Source: an uncultured Mycoplasmatota bacterium
Lineage (GTDB): Bacteria; Bacillota_I; Bacilli_A; RF39; UBA660
Length of the DNA stretch: 20,601 nt
NCBI GenBank assembly: GCA_900549325.1
Contig: UROI01000022.1
Location: 1 to 20,601, forward strand
Reading direction: 5' to 3'
Below, piece after piece: positions 7,608 to 14,549 of this stretch. The notes beneath the pieces were generated by a model. The model searched no databases. It was not told the DNA's origin and saw only the letters and a list, made by a program, of their open reading frames with translations. Both the position numbers and the translations under genes were made by a program. Position 1 is the first letter of the stretch. Every line of letters begins with the position of its first letter.

Positions 7608-8375
7608 TTACTTTCCCTCCTTAATATGTTTATCGTCAATAAGGTCAAGTGCCATCTTTCTCATATTAGCAACATCTTTAGAATGAAAAGTATTAATTTT
7701 CTTATTCAAAGTAAGTATCTCACCATTCATAACATACTTATCAATATTCTTTATATAATAATTACTAGATATAGTATAATCAACATTACTATCAATCGTA
7801 GCCCTAATATCATACATACTCATATAATCCTTACCAGTATCTCTAGAATTATTTAAACAAATCAAATAATTCTTCTTATCAGTATCAATAAAGACACTAA
7901 GTAAACTCTTCATATTCTTTAAATCCACTAGATCATTAATAATTATAAATAAAGACATATATGAATAATCAAGAACAGTCAAATTAATATCATTAAGTAC
8001 ATGAGAAGTATCCACAAGTACCACATCATATTCCTTTTTAGCGGCATCAAATATAAGTGGAATATACCTACTATCAACTTTCATTGCTTCTCTAGGGTCT
8101 TTAGGAGCAGCTAATACATCAATATTAGAATTATAAGAAGTAACATACTTACTAAGTTCTGTAAATCTATTATTAGCCATACTATCCACTAACATAAATA
8201 TATCCTTAGTATTCTTAATATCAAGAGATATCGCTATACCACCAGAAAATAAATCCATATCAATAATTAATACTCTTTTACCAAGTTCACAATAAATACC
8301 TGCTAGATTAAGAAGCATTGTTGTCTTACCAACACCACCCTTTACTGAAGATACACTTATTATTTTACCATTCAT
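7608..8375 (-). CDS. tadZ: TadZ/CpaE-like MinD/ParA ATPase
   Basis: This 255-residue protein of the MinD/ParA superfamily has the deviant Walker A KGGVGKTT at residues 12-19, DMD at about 40-42, and a switch-like DVVLVDTS near residue 115. In Tad loci such a protein (TadZ/CpaE) places the pilus machinery at the pole or at a focal site. Here the N-terminal receiver-like domain of proteobacterial TadZ/CpaE is absent and the protein starts directly at the ATPase fold, as in many Gram-positive Tad loci. The position directly before tadA supports the assignment over a chromosome-partition role. Confidence 0.8.
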   Translation of the reverse strand: MNGKIISVSSVKGGVGKTTMLLNLAGIYCELGKRVLIIDMDLFSGGIAISLDIKNTKDIFMLVDSMANNRFTELSKYVTSYNSNIDVLAAPKDPREAMKVDSRYIPLIFDAAKKEYDVVLVDTSHVLNDINLTVLDYSYMSLFIIINDLVDLKNMKSLLSVFIDTDKKNYLICLNNSRDTGKDYMSMYDIRATIDSNVDYTISSNYYIKNIDKYVMNGEILTLNKKINTFHSKDVANMRKMALDLIDDKHIKEGK

Positions 8376-8379
8376 AGTA

Positions 8380-8769
8380 TCAACCTACCTTCTCTATTCT
8401 TTTATTACCATTATCCATATAACCAGTATATTCACTTCTGGCCTCAATTAAATCAAAATTAAATACCTTACCAAAAGTTCCCTTTATAGTCTTAGTAAGA
8501 GTTACATTAACTCTATCATTATCTATAAGTACCGATATACTACTAAGATTATTAGTATTTTTATCTATCAAATCAATTAAATCATTTTCATCTACTTTAT
8601 CAATATTATCAAGGGCATAGTCTACTACCATATAACTAACATTAGAAAGTTTATTCTTTTCATACATGGCATTACCAATATCATATACAAGTACAAACAT
8701 AAGTAATATAATTGGCATAATAACTACAAATAGAACTAAACTTTGTCCTTTATTATTAAGTCTTATCAT
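8380..8769 (-). CDS. TadE/TadG-like pseudopilin without the usual Glu
   Basis: This 129-residue protein has an N-terminal class III prepilin-like segment: NNKGQSLVLFVVIMPIILL followed by more hydrophobic residues up to about 33, then a soluble part. TadE-type pseudopilins usually have Glu five residues after the cleavage site (as in QALVEF of the neighbour). Here that position is Leu (QSLVLF). Many TadG-like partners also lack it. The start overlaps the end of the upstream tadE-like gene by 14 bases, so translation is coupled. It is likely a minor pilin-like subunit that primes or caps the Tad pilus. The family is clear; the exact role is inferred. Confidence 0.75.
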   Translation of the reverse strand: MIRLNNKGQSLVLFVVIMPIILLMFVLVYDIGNAMYEKNKLSNVSYMVVDYALDNIDKVDENDLIDLIDKNTNNLSSISVLIDNDRVNVTLTKTIKGTFGKVFNFDLIEARSEYTGYMDNGNKRIEKVG

Positions 8770-9094
8770 TAGGTATTACCCTTTCCACTGTAATCTTATA
8801 TGGATTACCAAGTATCAAATTAAGTCCTGGAGTTATAATCTTAACGCTCTCAGTAATAGTTATATTAGTATATTGATCATCATCTTTCATAGTTATATCT
8901 AAATCAGTATATTTCTTATTAATATCCTCTATAGTAGTACCATTCTTAACAAGCAAAGCAATATCCATACTATCATTTTCTAGTTCATTTTTCTTACTTA
9001 AAATAGTACCAAAGTCAACAATAGCAAACAATATCAATATAAATACTGGTAATATCAAAACAAATTCCACTAAAGCTTGACCCTTTCTATTCAT
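8756..9094 (-). CDS. tadE: TadE-like minor pseudopilin
   Basis: This 112-residue protein begins MNRKGQALVEFVLILPVFI. This is a classic TadE start with Gly before the processing site and the conserved Glu in ALVEF. It has one hydrophobic alpha helix (about 8-28) and a small extracellular domain with a YTNITITESV stretch. A prepilin peptidase (TadV type) would be needed to process it, but none is in the window. It is the first gene of the six-gene tad operon, which runs without gaps to tadC. An extended -10 promoter lies immediately upstream. No separate Flp major pilin is encoded nearby. Confidence 0.85.
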   Translation of the reverse strand: MNRKGQALVEFVLILPVFILILFAIVDFGTILSKKNELENDSMDIALLVKNGTTIEDINKKYTDLDITMKDDDQYTNITITESVKIITPGLNLILGNPYKITVERVIPNDKT

Positions 9095-9120
9095 TAGACA
9101 CTCTCCCTATTATCTATTTC

Positions 9121-9129
9121 ATTATAGCA
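9121..9129 (-). promoter_or_regulatory. Extended -10 promoter of the tad operon
   Basis: On the minus strand TGCTATAAT (TATAAT at 9121-9126) lies between the terminator of the upstream surface gene and the first tadE ribosome binding site. There is no convincing -35 box, so the upstream TG would matter. Confidence 0.45.
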
Positions 9130-9166
9130 AAAAAAAGAAAAAAAAGAAAGACATTTCTTTCTTTTT
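9129..9166 (-). terminator. Terminator of the cohesin/cadherin-like gene
   Basis: On the minus strand an 11-base perfect stem (9156-9166 with 9141-9151, loop of four) is followed by a long T-rich tract. It separates the 728-residue surface gene from the tad operon. Confidence 0.7.
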
Positions 9167-9172
9167 CTTTAT

Positions 9173-11359
9173 TTATTTCTTACTACTATTTTTAGTATTA
9201 TTTTTCTTATTTTCTGTTTTAACAACTGGAGTCTCATCATCATCTTTCTTAAAGATAAGATATAGAAGTCCTAGTACTACAAGAATAATAAGTATTATAA
9301 TAACAACTTTTTCTGCAGTACTATCAGATTCTTCATCATCAGTTGTAACAGTAGTATTACTCTTTCTAGTTACAATTAGTTTGTACTCTTTAACATCACC
9401 ATTCTCTGCTTTAACAGTAATAATAACAGTATTTTTACCAGTCTTAAAGTTTTCATTACCAGTAATTTCTACTCTAGATCTAGAGTCCTCTGCAATAGCA
9501 GTAATATCTAAAGATTTAACATCATTATTAACACTTAGTTCATATTCTAAAGTATCTCTATCAAATTTAATTTCATAGCCTTTAGCTTCAAGTGTTTTCA
9601 AATAATTATTTGAAGAATAATAGTATACTACTGGTGTAGGAACTACTGGAGGTTTCTCTTTTATTATATATACAGTATAAACCTTAGTACTACCATCTTC
9701 AGCAGTTACAGTTATAATCGCAGTAGTCTTATCTTCAGTAAGTTCATATTTAAATAAACCATCTACTGTTGATAAAGTATCCTCTAAAGAACCAGATAAT
9801 ATAACTTCTTTAGTATCATATGGAACAGTTAAAGTATATACAGTAACATCTTTATCAAATGCAGTATCAAATGTACCAACACTAGCATTTAGTGAATATA
9901 AATTATTAATTGAACTCTTTCTAGTAATATTAACACTAACGCTAACTTCTTCAAATTCATTAATAATCATATCGTTAGCCACACTACCATTTAAAGTAAC
10001 TATGCCTTCACCATCATTAATAGCCATAAATTCAAATGTTATAACAGTAGTACCATTTGTAAGTTCAGTACCTGCTCCTACAAATCTACCATCTTCATTA
10101 TAAGTACCAATTAAATTCTCATTAAATAGTACATTCATTAATTTAAGATTATCACTATAAGTAATTAAACCATCAATACCATTAATATAGTCTTCTAAGT
10201 CTGTAGAATTAACAACTAGACTAGCTCTGAAAGTATCACCAACATATAAATCTTCAGTATCACTACCAAATATTAGACTTAAATCAGTATTTTCTCTTTC
10301 TTTTTCAGAATTATTTAAATATCCATTAATAGTCATAATATCTTCAAAAGTAATAGTTCCAAATGGATCTTCTTCATATTCGCCTTCTACTTCAGTCTCA
10401 TGACTAGTAGGATATAAGTCCATTGTAGGTATCATTTCTTCATTAAGATATCCTTCCATCGTAGGTTTCATATCGTCAGTATTAAAAGTACTATCGTCAG
10501 TAATGTCTCCCATTACATATACTTTATAACTTGCTTCGCTTAAACCTTTAGTAAATTTTAAAGTATATCCATTCTTAATAAGAGTTTCACTAACTGGAGT
10601 GTCTTCTAAAGAAGAATCCCCTTCACCAGAAGTTTCTTCCTCGTCAGAAGTTTCTTCTTCTTTTAATGTAACAAGATTATTATCTTTATCAAATACTTCA
10701 AGTTTAATACCATTATTTTCATTTAATAAACTATATAAGTATTCCATAGTGGGAACTGTAGGTAATAAAGGTAATTCTTTAGCATTAACTATAAAGTTAC
10801 CCTTTTCAAATACATATTCCTCATAAAGATTATTTAAAGCCTCGTCAAAACTATTACCTTCTACTTCATAAGTAACTTTAGCCTTATATTCTAAAGTTAA
10901 AGCTTCAGCCTCAGTATCTTCGCTAACCTCAGTAATAACAATCTTATCAGTGTATTCTATAATAGTATTATATGAGTTAGTTAAATCTATCTCACTACCT
11001 TCTATAGTAGCAGTCTTAAGTTCCATACCAGTCATAACAACACTATCATTATCATTTACTTTAATACTATAATTCTTAGTATCATCTAGTTTATCGCCAG
11101 ATATAGTTAATATCTGTCTATATTTACCAGCAGTAACATTATATTCAAATACACCTTCGTTTTCAGTTCCATCTACTATAGAATCATCAAGTGTATTCAT
11201 TAAATATCCAGTAACTACTAGTTCTTTAGTTTCTTCTTTAATCTCAGTATCATTATTAGTTATTTCATCTGCTAATACTTTAGCAACTGAAGATAATTGC
11301 GAAAATATTAAAGTTAAAACTAAAAATATCTTAGTCATTTTCATTAATTTCTTTTTCAT
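9173..11359 (-). CDS. Large surface protein: cohesin-like and cadherin-like domains
   Basis: This 728-residue exported protein has a signal peptide at about 1-31 (MKKKLMKMTK, then a hydrophobic stretch and VLADE). An acidic N-terminal half is followed by two short stretches (about 284-304 and 332-348, GDITDDSTFNTDDM and FGTITFEDIMTINGYL) that resemble weak dockerin/EF-hand-like repeats. A cohesin-like domain (about 365-480) and two cadherin-like beta-sandwich domains (about 486-566 and 583-666) come next. The C-terminus has a membrane segment at about 684-704 followed by a lysine-rich cytoplasmic tail. There is no LPXTG sorting motif, so anchoring is by the membrane helix. It sits directly upstream of the tad operon but has its own promoter region and terminator. 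It is likely an adhesin or a scaffold for surface assembly; the binding partner is unknown. Domain names are by resemblance. Confidence 0.85.
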   Translation of the reverse strand: MKKKLMKMTKIFLVLTLIFSQLSSVAKVLADEITNNDTEIKEETKELVVTGYLMNTLDDSIVDGTENEGVFEYNVTAGKYRQILTISGDKLDDTKNYSIKVNDNDSVVMTGMELKTATIEGSEIDLTNSYNTIIEYTDKIVITEVSEDTEAEALTLEYKAKVTYEVEGNSFDEALNNLYEEYVFEKGNFIVNAKELPLLPTVPTMEYLYSLLNENNGIKLEVFDKDNNLVTLKEEETSDEEETSGEGDSSLEDTPVSETLIKNGYTLKFTKGLSEASYKVYVMGDITDDSTFNTDDMKPTMEGYLNEEMIPTMDLYPTSHETEVEGEYEEDPFGTITFEDIMTINGYLNNSEKERENTDLSLIFGSDTEDLYVGDTFRASLVVNSTDLEDYINGIDGLITYSDNLKLMNVLFNENLIGTYNEDGRFVGAGTELTNGTTVITFEFMAINDGEGIVTLNGSVANDMIINEFEEVSVSVNITRKSSINNLYSLNASVGTFDTAFDKDVTVYTLTVPYDTKEVILSGSLEDTLSTVDGLFKYELTEDKTTAIITVTAEDGSTKVYTVYIIKEKPPVVPTPVVYYYSSNNYLKTLEAKGYEIKFDRDTLEYELSVNNDVKSLDITAIAEDSRSRVEITGNENFKTGKNTVIITVKAENGDVKEYKLIVTRKSNTTVTTDDEESDSTAEKVVIIILIILVVLGLLYLIFKKDDDETPVVKTENKKNNTKNSSKK

Positions 11360-11448
11360 TATATTTTTCCTTTCCTATTTTATTTTATATAATTATTTTG
11401 TAACATCGTAATGAAATTCTCCCCCTTAACGAACACCTCCCAATATAA

Positions 11449-11540
11449 ATGATAGTCTTTCCTTTCTATCATTGTCATAATCAGTATAACACACATTTCG
11501 ACAATTTTTAACTACTTTACACTTTTTTTACACTTTTTAA
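11449..11540 (-). promoter_or_regulatory. Promoter region with tandem operator-like repeats
   Basis: On the minus strand an extended -10 (TGTTATACT, TATACT at 11483-11488) precedes the 728-residue gene. Further upstream (11511-11540) the 11-mer TTTACACTTTT (plus-strand reading) occurs twice, about 12 bases apart, a spacing of one helical turn that suits a dimeric regulator. Downstream in the leader, AATGATAG pairs with CTATCATT as an 8-base hairpin (about 11449-11474). The regulator is unknown. Confidence 0.4.
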
Positions 11541-11573
11541 TATAAATTTATCAATAAAACAAGCAAGTTTTCC

Positions 11574-11602
11574 TTGACTTACCATATCATTAATTATATA
11601 AT
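11574..11602 (+). promoter_or_regulatory. rpsD promoter
   Basis: TTGACT (11574-11579) and TATAAT (11597-11602) are separated by 17 bases, a near-consensus sigma-A promoter. Transcription should start near 11609. Confidence 0.7.
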
Positions 11603-11608
11603 ATTATT

Positions 11609-11736
11609 GCTTAGCAGCGGATACTATCTATTTTAGTAATGTGTCATTTATAAGTAACTAAGGCTGCATAGCGAAAGTATGCTAAAGACACCCTATTAAA
11701 ATATAGTATGCCTTCTAAGAGAAGGAGGAAAGAAAA
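11609..11736 (+). promoter_or_regulatory. Structured rpsD leader, likely S4 autoregulatory
   Basis: The approximately 128-base leader folds into a long three-part stem: 11621-11627 with 11703-11709 (ATACTAT/ATAGTAT), a middle U/A-rich helix, and 11641-11645 with 11687-11691 (GTGTC/GACAC). A small GCATA/TATGC hairpin lies inside. A second hairpin, CCTTCT-AAG-AGAAGG (11711-11725), covers the front of the Shine-Dalgarno sequence. In Firmicutes, S4 represses its own synthesis through a leader of this size. The match to that known fold is inferred from position and shape, not proven. Confidence 0.6.
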
Positions 11737-12342
11737 ATGGCTAGATATACAGGCCCAAATAACAAACAAGCAAGAAGAGTATCATTCTCAATACTTGAAA
11801 ATGGTAAAGATATTGCAAAGAGACCTTATGGTCCAGGACAACATGGTAAAGACAAGAAGAGAAAACCTTCTAACTATGCTATTCAATTAAATGAAAAACA
11901 AAAAGTTAGATTTATGTATGGTATTTCTGAAAAACAATTCAAAAAATTAGTAAATGACTCTGCAAAAATGAAAGGTGTTCATGGTGAAAACTTACTTATC
12001 TTACTAGAAAGTAGATTAGATAATTTAGTTTATAGAGCTGGATTTGCTACTACTAGAAGAGGTGCAAGACAATTAGTTAACCATGGTCATATCACTGTAA
12101 ATGGTAAAAAAGTTGATATTCCATCTTACAGAGTTAAACCAGGAGATGTTATTGCTATAAAAGAAAATTCTGCAGATCACAAAGGAATTGAAATAGCATT
12201 AGCTAACAAGATTAAAAGAGTTGACTTTATTAATTATGATGAAGCAAAAAGAACTGCTACATATGTTAGATATCCTGAAAGAAGCGAATTAAACGCTGAC
12301 ATCAATGAATCACTAATCGTAGAATTCTACAGTAGAGTATAG
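11737..12342 (+). CDS. rpsD: 30S ribosomal protein S4
   Basis: This 201-residue protein starts MARYTGP and carries the family motifs KRPYGPGQHG, YGISEKQF, LLILLESRLDNLVYR and the S4 RNA-binding domain (about residues 90-150, ARQLVNHGHITVNGKKVDIPSY). It binds 16S rRNA and nucleates assembly of the 30S body. It lacks the N-terminal cysteine cluster found in zinc-binding S4 forms. The ATG at 11737 has GGAGGAAAGA just upstream. It is a stand-alone gene, as in many Firmicutes, read divergently from the surface/Tad region. Confidence 0.97.
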   Translation: MARYTGPNNKQARRVSFSILENGKDIAKRPYGPGQHGKDKKRKPSNYAIQLNEKQKVRFMYGISEKQFKKLVNDSAKMKGVHGENLLILLESRLDNLVYRAGFATTRRGARQLVNHGHITVNGKKVDIPSYRVKPGDVIAIKENSADHKGIEIALANKIKRVDFINYDEAKRTATYVRYPERSELNADINESLIVEFYSRV

Positions 12343-12362
12343 TTTATATACTCTATTTTTTT
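12333..12362 (+). terminator. rpsD terminator
   Basis: TAGAGTATA (12333-12341) pairs with TATACTCTA (12347-12355) and is followed by seven T. The stem overlaps the rpsD stop codon. Confidence 0.85.
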
Positions 12363-12367
12363 ATGTT

Positions 12368-12438
12368 CACTCTAAGTCTAAGGTCTTAGAGTGTTATTTT
12401 TAGCCTGTAGTCTAAAAATAAGGACTATCATATATAAG
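12368..12438 (+). repeat. Double-hairpin intergenic element, copy 1
   Basis: Hairpin 1 is CACTCTAAG (12368-12376) with CTTAGAGTG (12385-12393), loop TCTAAGGT. Hairpin 2 is TATTTTTAG (12395-12403) with CTAAAAATA (12412-12420), loop CCTGTAGT. The tail box TATATAAG is at 12431-12438. It lies right after the rpsD terminator, so it is not itself needed to end rpsD. From here to the dinD promoter no further gene or structure is seen. Confidence 0.75.
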
Positions 12439-12543
12439 CCATAACTATATACATAGAGATTACAATCACCAAAATAAATATTATTTACTTTCTTGCGTAT
12501 AATAGATACTTTACGAAACAAATTATTATTTAAAACAAAACAT

Positions 12544-12571
12544 TTGACTTTGGTAAAATATTGTATATAAT
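12544..12571 (+). promoter_or_regulatory. Possible dinD promoter
   Basis: TTGACT (12544-12549) and TATAAT (12566-12571), with a 16-base spacer, lie about 120 bases upstream of the dinD start. No GAAC-N4-GTTC LexA box of the Firmicutes type is visible around it. Confidence 0.5.
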
Positions 12572-12639
12572 ATTGATTGAAGTACATTTTAATAGAATGT
12601 AATTTGTGAATATTTATTAATGTTAAAAAACAAAAATAA

Positions 12640-12657
12640 ACTAGAATTGCTGTACAG
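12640..12657 (+). repeat. Left imperfect repeat flanking dinD
   Basis: ACTAGAATTGCTGTACAG matches the sequence at 13587-13605 in 16 of 19 aligned columns. The two copies bracket dinD in the same orientation, about 950 bases apart. Confidence 0.45.
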
Positions 12658-12688
12658 GTATTTTTAAAATATAGAAAGGAAGTATGAA

Positions 12689-13543
12689 ATGAATACAGAA
12701 GTTAAAGCGAAGAATGAATTAGAAGAATATAAAGATAAAATATTTGAAGAAATTAAACATATTGATGAATTAGGAAATGAATATTGGGAAGCAAGAGAAT
12801 TAATGAGTGCTTTAGAATATTCAAAATGGGAACACTTTGCTAAAGTAATAAACAAAGCAAAAATAAGCTGTAATTTGAGTGGTTTTAATGTAGAAGAACA
12901 TTTTCCCGTTAAGGGGAAAACGATCAAAATGCCCAATGGTGCTGCTAAAGAAGTAATAGATTATAAATTAAGTAGATACGCTTGTTATTTGATAGTCCAA
13001 AATGCAAGCCCAGCAAGACATAAGTCTGTCGCGTTGGGTCAAACTTATTTTGCTGTTCAAACAAGAAAAATGGAATTAACACAAGAAGAATATAACAAAC
13101 TAAACGAAGACGAAAAAAGACTATATACACGAATAAATATTAAAAGCAAAAATAGATACTTATTTGATACTGCAAAAAAAGCAGGTGTAAATGATTATGC
13201 AAAGTTTAATGACTATGGTTATAAAGGACTATATGGTGGAGAAACAGCAAAAGACATTGCAAAAAGAAAAGGTATTGACCCTGATAAAGAAGAAATACTA
13301 GATCATATGGGTAGCAATGAATTAGCAGCAAATTTATTTAGAATTACTCAAACAGATGAAGTAATTAAAAACAATAATATTACTGGAGAAAAAAGCGCTT
13401 GTAATACTCATCATATGGTAGGGCAAGCAATAAGAAATACTATCATTAAGGTTGGTGGTACCACACCTGAAAAATTACCAACACCTGAAAAATCAATTAA
13501 AGAAATTGAAAAAGAAGAATTGAAAAAAATTGAAAGTAAATAA
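12689..13543 (+). CDS. dinD: DinD-family protein (BRO-N domain)
   Basis: This 284-residue protein aligns in outline with DNA-damage-inducible protein D. The N-terminal BRO-N-like part (residues about 25-115: EYWEARELMSALEYSKWEHFAKVINKA in family style, then SRYACYLIVQNASP) is followed by LGQTYFAVQTRK and the C-terminal DHMGSNELAANLFRITQT and NTHHMVGQ motifs typical of DinD. E. coli DinD is SOS-induced and inhibits RecA-driven strand exchange; many homologues sit on mobile elements. Here no LexA box is evident. The gene stands alone between rpsD and a tRNA cluster, flanked by imperfect copies of an ACTAGAA-TGCTG-ACAG sequence, suggesting insertion. The ribosome binding site is AGAAAGGAAG. The C-terminal 25 residues are highly charged Lys/Glu. 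Confidence 0.85.
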   Translation: MNTEVKAKNELEEYKDKIFEEIKHIDELGNEYWEARELMSALEYSKWEHFAKVINKAKISCNLSGFNVEEHFPVKGKTIKMPNGAAKEVIDYKLSRYACYLIVQNASPARHKSVALGQTYFAVQTRKMELTQEEYNKLNEDEKRLYTRINIKSKNRYLFDTAKKAGVNDYAKFNDYGYKGLYGGETAKDIAKRKGIDPDKEEILDHMGSNELAANLFRITQTDEVIKNNNITGEKSACNTHHMVGQAIRNTIIKVGGTTPEKLPTPEKSIKEIEKEELKKIESK

Positions 13544-13585
13544 TTATTTCAACTTTCAAAGAAATCGAAAGGTTGAATAAAAAAA

Positions 13586-13613
13586 GACTAGAACTGCTGG
13601 AACAGAACTAGTC
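13586..13613 (+). repeat. Right repeat flanking dinD, folded as hairpin
   Basis: The right copy sits in a symmetric hairpin: GACTAG, AA, CTG, a six-base loop, CAG, AA, CTAGTC. The matching segment is 13587-13605. No T tract follows, so it is not a terminator. Confidence 0.5.
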
Positions 13614-13642
13614 AAAATACATAAAATAATCAAAAAATCACA

Positions 13643-13697
13643 ACAGCGAAAAAATGAGCAATGCCTTATATTATATGGTTTTGCTCATTTTTGCTGT
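13643..13697 (+). repeat. Long inverted repeat after dinD
   Basis: ACAGC plus an A-rich GAGCAA arm (13643-13661) pairs with a TTTGCTCATTTTTGCTGT arm (13680-13697), with one bulged base. The loop is about 18 bases. The rest of the gap between dinD and the tRNAs holds no gene that I can support. Two direct ATGTACCTA copies lie near 13775-13797. Confidence 0.5.
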
Positions 13698-13800
13698 CAA
13701 ACTCAAGATTCAAATAATAAATGTTTCTTGCCAAATAATAGATAAAAAATAAAAATGACAAAGAACCTTAAAAATATGTACCTAAAATGTACCTAATTAA

Positions 13801-13834
13801 AAAATAAAAACCCCAACCTATTAAAGTTAGAGTA
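13801..13834 (-). terminator. Terminator of the five-tRNA operon
   Basis: On the minus strand ACTCTAAC (13834-13827) pairs with GTTGGGGT (13818-13811), including GU pairs, and is followed by TTTTATTTTTT. It lies 15 bases after tRNA-Phe. Confidence 0.6.
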
Positions 13835-13848
13835 TTAATCGTTACACT

Positions 13849-13923
<75 letters not shown>

Positions 13924-13931
13924 AAAATAAA

Positions 13932-14007
13932 TGGCGGTTCCGACGGGAGTTGAACCCGCGATCTTTTGCGTGACAGGCAAACGTGATAACCACTACACCA
14001 CGGAACC
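13932..14007 (-). tRNA. tRNA-Asp (GTC)
   Basis: The acceptor stem GGTTCCG/CGGAACC and anticodon stem TTTGC/GCAAA are intact, the loop is CTGTCAC (anticodon GTC) and CCA is encoded. Eight bases separate it from tRNA-Phe. Confidence 0.95.
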
Positions 14008-14009
14008 GT

Positions 14010-14086
14010 TGGTTGCGGGAGAAGGATTTGAACCTACGACCTCTGGGTTATGAGCCCAGCGAGCTACCGAGCTGCTCCATCCCGCG
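14010..14086 (-). tRNA. Initiator tRNA-fMet (CAT)
   Basis: The anticodon is CAT, with three GC pairs (GGG/CCC) in the anticodon stem and a C1-A72 mismatch at the top of the acceptor stem. Both are hallmarks of the initiator. CCA is encoded. Only two bases separate it from tRNA-Asp. Confidence 0.95.
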
Positions 14087-14097
14087 ATAAATAACAA

Positions 14098-14190
14098 TGG
14101 CGGAGGAAAAGGGATTCGAACCCCTGCGCCGCTTTCACGACCTCTCGGTTTTCAAGACCGATCCCTTCAACCGGACTTGGGTATTCCTCC
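14098..14190 (-). tRNA. tRNA-Ser (TGA)
   Basis: It is 93 bases long with an extended variable arm, the anticodon loop carries TGA, the acceptor stem is GGAGGAA/TTCCTCC and CCA is encoded. Confidence 0.95.
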
Positions 14191-14196
14191 ATCATA

Positions 14197-14285
14197 TGGT
14201 GCCTGAGGTCGGACTTGAACCGACACGAGGGTTAAATCTCGCAGGATTTTAAGTCCTGTGCGTCTACCTATTCCGCCACTCAGGC
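14197..14285 (-). tRNA. tRNA-Leu (TAA)
   Basis: It is 89 bases long with an extended variable arm, the anticodon is TAA in loop CTTAAAA, the acceptor stem is GCCTGAG/CTCAGGC and CCA is encoded. It is the first gene of the cluster and reads the abundant TTA codon. Confidence 0.95.
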
Positions 14286-14307
14286 ATTATTTGCTGTTGA
14301 CTAGTTA

Positions 14308-14336
14308 ATTATATAACATTTTTAGCAGTTTGACAA
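14308..14336 (-). promoter_or_regulatory. Promoter of the five-tRNA operon
   Basis: On the minus strand TTGTCA (14331-14336) and TATAAT (14308-14313) have a 17-base spacer, about 20 bases upstream of tRNA-Leu. Confidence 0.75.
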
Positions 14337-14375
14337 CCATTTTTTATATTTTTTTTAATATTTTTATCAATTTTC

Positions 14376-14404
14376 TTGAAAAAAACCTATTTTTAGTATA
14401 TAAT
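14376..14404 (+). promoter_or_regulatory. tRNA-Arg promoter
   Basis: TTGAAA (14376-14381) and TATAAT (14399-14404) have a 17-base spacer, directed away from the minus-strand tRNA promoter. Confidence 0.7.
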
Positions 14405-14426
14405 CTAATATGTCAAGGCAAATAAT

Positions 14427-14503
14427 GCGCCCATAGCTCAACTGGATAGAGCGTTTGGCTACGGACCAAAAGGCTGTGGGTTCGACTCCTACTGGGCGCA
14501 CCA
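14427..14503 (+). tRNA. tRNA-Arg (ACG)
   Basis: The acceptor stem GCGCCCA/TGGGCGC is intact, the anticodon loop CTACGGA has anticodon ACG (A34 would normally be deaminated to inosine by TadA-type deaminase), and CCA is encoded. It is a single gene divergent from the other tRNAs. Confidence 0.95.
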
Positions 14504-14517
14504 TTTATATAAACCAT

Positions 14518-14549
14518 AAAAATACTAATCGTTTTTGATTAGTATTTTT
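14518..14549. terminator. Bidirectional terminator, tRNA-Arg and ABC operon
   Basis: A perfect 13-base stem (14518-14530 with 14537-14549) with loop GTTTTT has T tracts on both strands. It serves the plus-strand tRNA and the convergent ABC operon, and overlaps the permease stop codon. Confidence 0.85.

Noticed and set aside
7604..7648. Longer TadA start at 7648 (TTG)
   Set aside because: The extension overlaps tadZ, starts with TTG and has no ribosome binding site, while the ATG at 7606 has a perfect one.
12378..12587. 69-residue minus-strand reading frame after rpsD
   Set aside because: It crosses the double-hairpin element and the dinD promoter, lacks a convincing ribosome binding site and has no recognisable domain.
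12544..12688. LexA (SOS) box before dinD
   Set aside because: No GAAC-N4-GTTC-like site could be found in the upstream region.
13775..13848. Attachment site or integrase remnant next to tRNA-Phe
   Set aside because: ATGTACCTA occurs twice here, but no copy of the tRNA-Phe 3' end is found elsewhere in the window and no integrase is present.
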